Shown here piece by piece: positions 63,462 through 64,000 of a DNA stretch of 64,000 bases (its first letter is position 1; every line of letters starts with the position of its first letter). The stretch spans positions 1-64,000 of the forward strand of contig CAIPEB010000573.1 of NCBI GenBank assembly GCA_903863885.1. Direction: 5' to 3'. The translations under genes were made by a program, and so were the position numbers. The stretch is from an uncultured Planctomycetaceae bacterium (lineage in GTDB: Bacteria > Planctomycetota > Planctomycetia > Pirellulales > Pirellulaceae). The notes beneath the pieces are model-generated. The model did not search any database. It was not told the DNA's origin and saw only the letters and a program-made list of their open reading frames with translations.

Positions 63462-64000
63462 TGGCTGCCCGAACCGCACGAGATGCGAAGACGGATCGCA
63501 ACGCGAAACGCGAGTGCGGCGTGGATGCTGCGCTGCGAGATCCCGCTCGGCGCGATCGCGCAGGCCCGGGCGAATTGCTGCTGCTGGTCGTCGTGGTCGG
63601 GGCTGGCCTGGTTCTGCGGACCGCGTTCCTGTCCCGTGCGGCGGTGGAGCATTTTGACGAGGGCGTTTATGCGTCGAGTGTTTGGTTCGACGAGACGTAC
63701 GCCCATCAGTATCCGCGGCTGCACCTGTACGGTCCGCCGTTGATTCCGTGGCTGGCGAAAGCCGCGCTGGTGTGCGAGTACATGCTGCGGGAAGGCAGCG
63801 GAGCTGCACCCGCGAGTTGGACTCCGATTCTGCCCCCGCTTGCCGCGGCTTGCCTGATGCCGCTGGCTGTCTGGTGGATTGCTCGCGGATGGTTCGGAAT
63901 TGCGCCGGCGATGGGGGCTGCCGTTCTCTGCGCGTTCAGCGATTTGCACGCGGCATACAGTCGAGCGGTCCTGACCGATGCGCTGATGGCGCTGTTATTT
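63462..64000 (+). CDS. GT39/ArnT-like membrane glycosyltransferase, 3' end missing
   Basis: The frame opens at ATG 63462, 6 bases after the GHMP kinase stop, and runs off the right edge. After a basic N-terminus come LLLLVVVVGAGLVLRTAFLSR (membrane helix) and HFDEGVYASSVWF, with the FDE motif typical of dolichyl-phosphate-mannose and ArnT-type transferases. SRAVLTDALMALLF is the second conserved site. It would use a lipid-linked sugar at the outer face of the membrane. Placement after galU and the kinase suggests a shared envelope-sugar unit. Confidence 0.78.

Overview
The window looks like a chromosome segment of a GC-rich planctomycete, probably of the Pirellula/Planctomycetales type. I infer this from the gene families, not from a search. 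There are several large secreted PQQ-type beta-propeller proteins, a MoxR-DUF58-BatA-VWA gene run with a divergent squalene-cyclase-like/DUF4159 gene, an isochorismatase-ThuA fusion, DUF6786-like and UlaG-like sugar genes, and a PA0069-type radical SAM remnant. No rRNA, tRNA, CRISPR array, insertion sequence or prophage is visible. Two genes run off the ends: a GH38-like glycosidase on the left and a GT39/ArnT-like transferase on the right.

Layout. 1-7601 is a minus-strand sugar-use region: an SDR, a RhaT-like permease, an inverted REP-like pair, then a tight five-gene operon (DUF6786-like, SDR, cupin, UlaG-like metallohydrolase, GH38-like glycosidase). 8379-14205 holds a nitronate monooxygenase, two beta-propeller proteins, a GT4 glycosyltransferase and a SnoaL-like protein. 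14371-18565 carries amino-acid biosynthesis: aroE and aroK overlapping on plus, and lysA on minus followed by a DoxX/barrel fusion. 18763-27523 holds a large secreted protein, a hotdog thioesterase, an overlapping DNA methyltransferase/patatin pair, a D-threonine-aldolase-like enzyme and an amidohydrolase. 27527-36857 is the divergent DUF4159 / MoxR-DUF58-BatA-VWA locus.

36867-49805 contains the isochorismatase-ThuA fusion, a truncated radical SAM gene, an AsmA-like giant protein and a metallo-beta-lactamase protein bracketed by an inverted pair of related repeats, a GT2, peptidase T, a lipoate-ligase-like protein, a tiny Lys/Ala/Pro-rich protein and a DEAD-box helicase. 49839-60001 has a solute-binding lipoprotein, a metallopeptidase, glyA, two convergent receiver-domain proteins (one without its phospho-acceptor Asp), two more PQQ propellers and a cupin. 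60536-64000 has a secreted Cys-rich repeat protein, galU, a plant-type glucuronokinase homologue and the partial GT39.

Most genes are ordinary for the lineage. The observations I rate highest are the polysaccharide-export-like domain inserted in the RhaT-type permease (about 5893-6093), the DoxX fusion with an internal twin-arginine-like signal, the possible UDP-glucuronate salvage pair, the DPKCGV-repeat secreted protein, the coupled methyltransferase/patatin pair and the truncated radical SAM gene. All functions come from reading motifs; no database search was possible.
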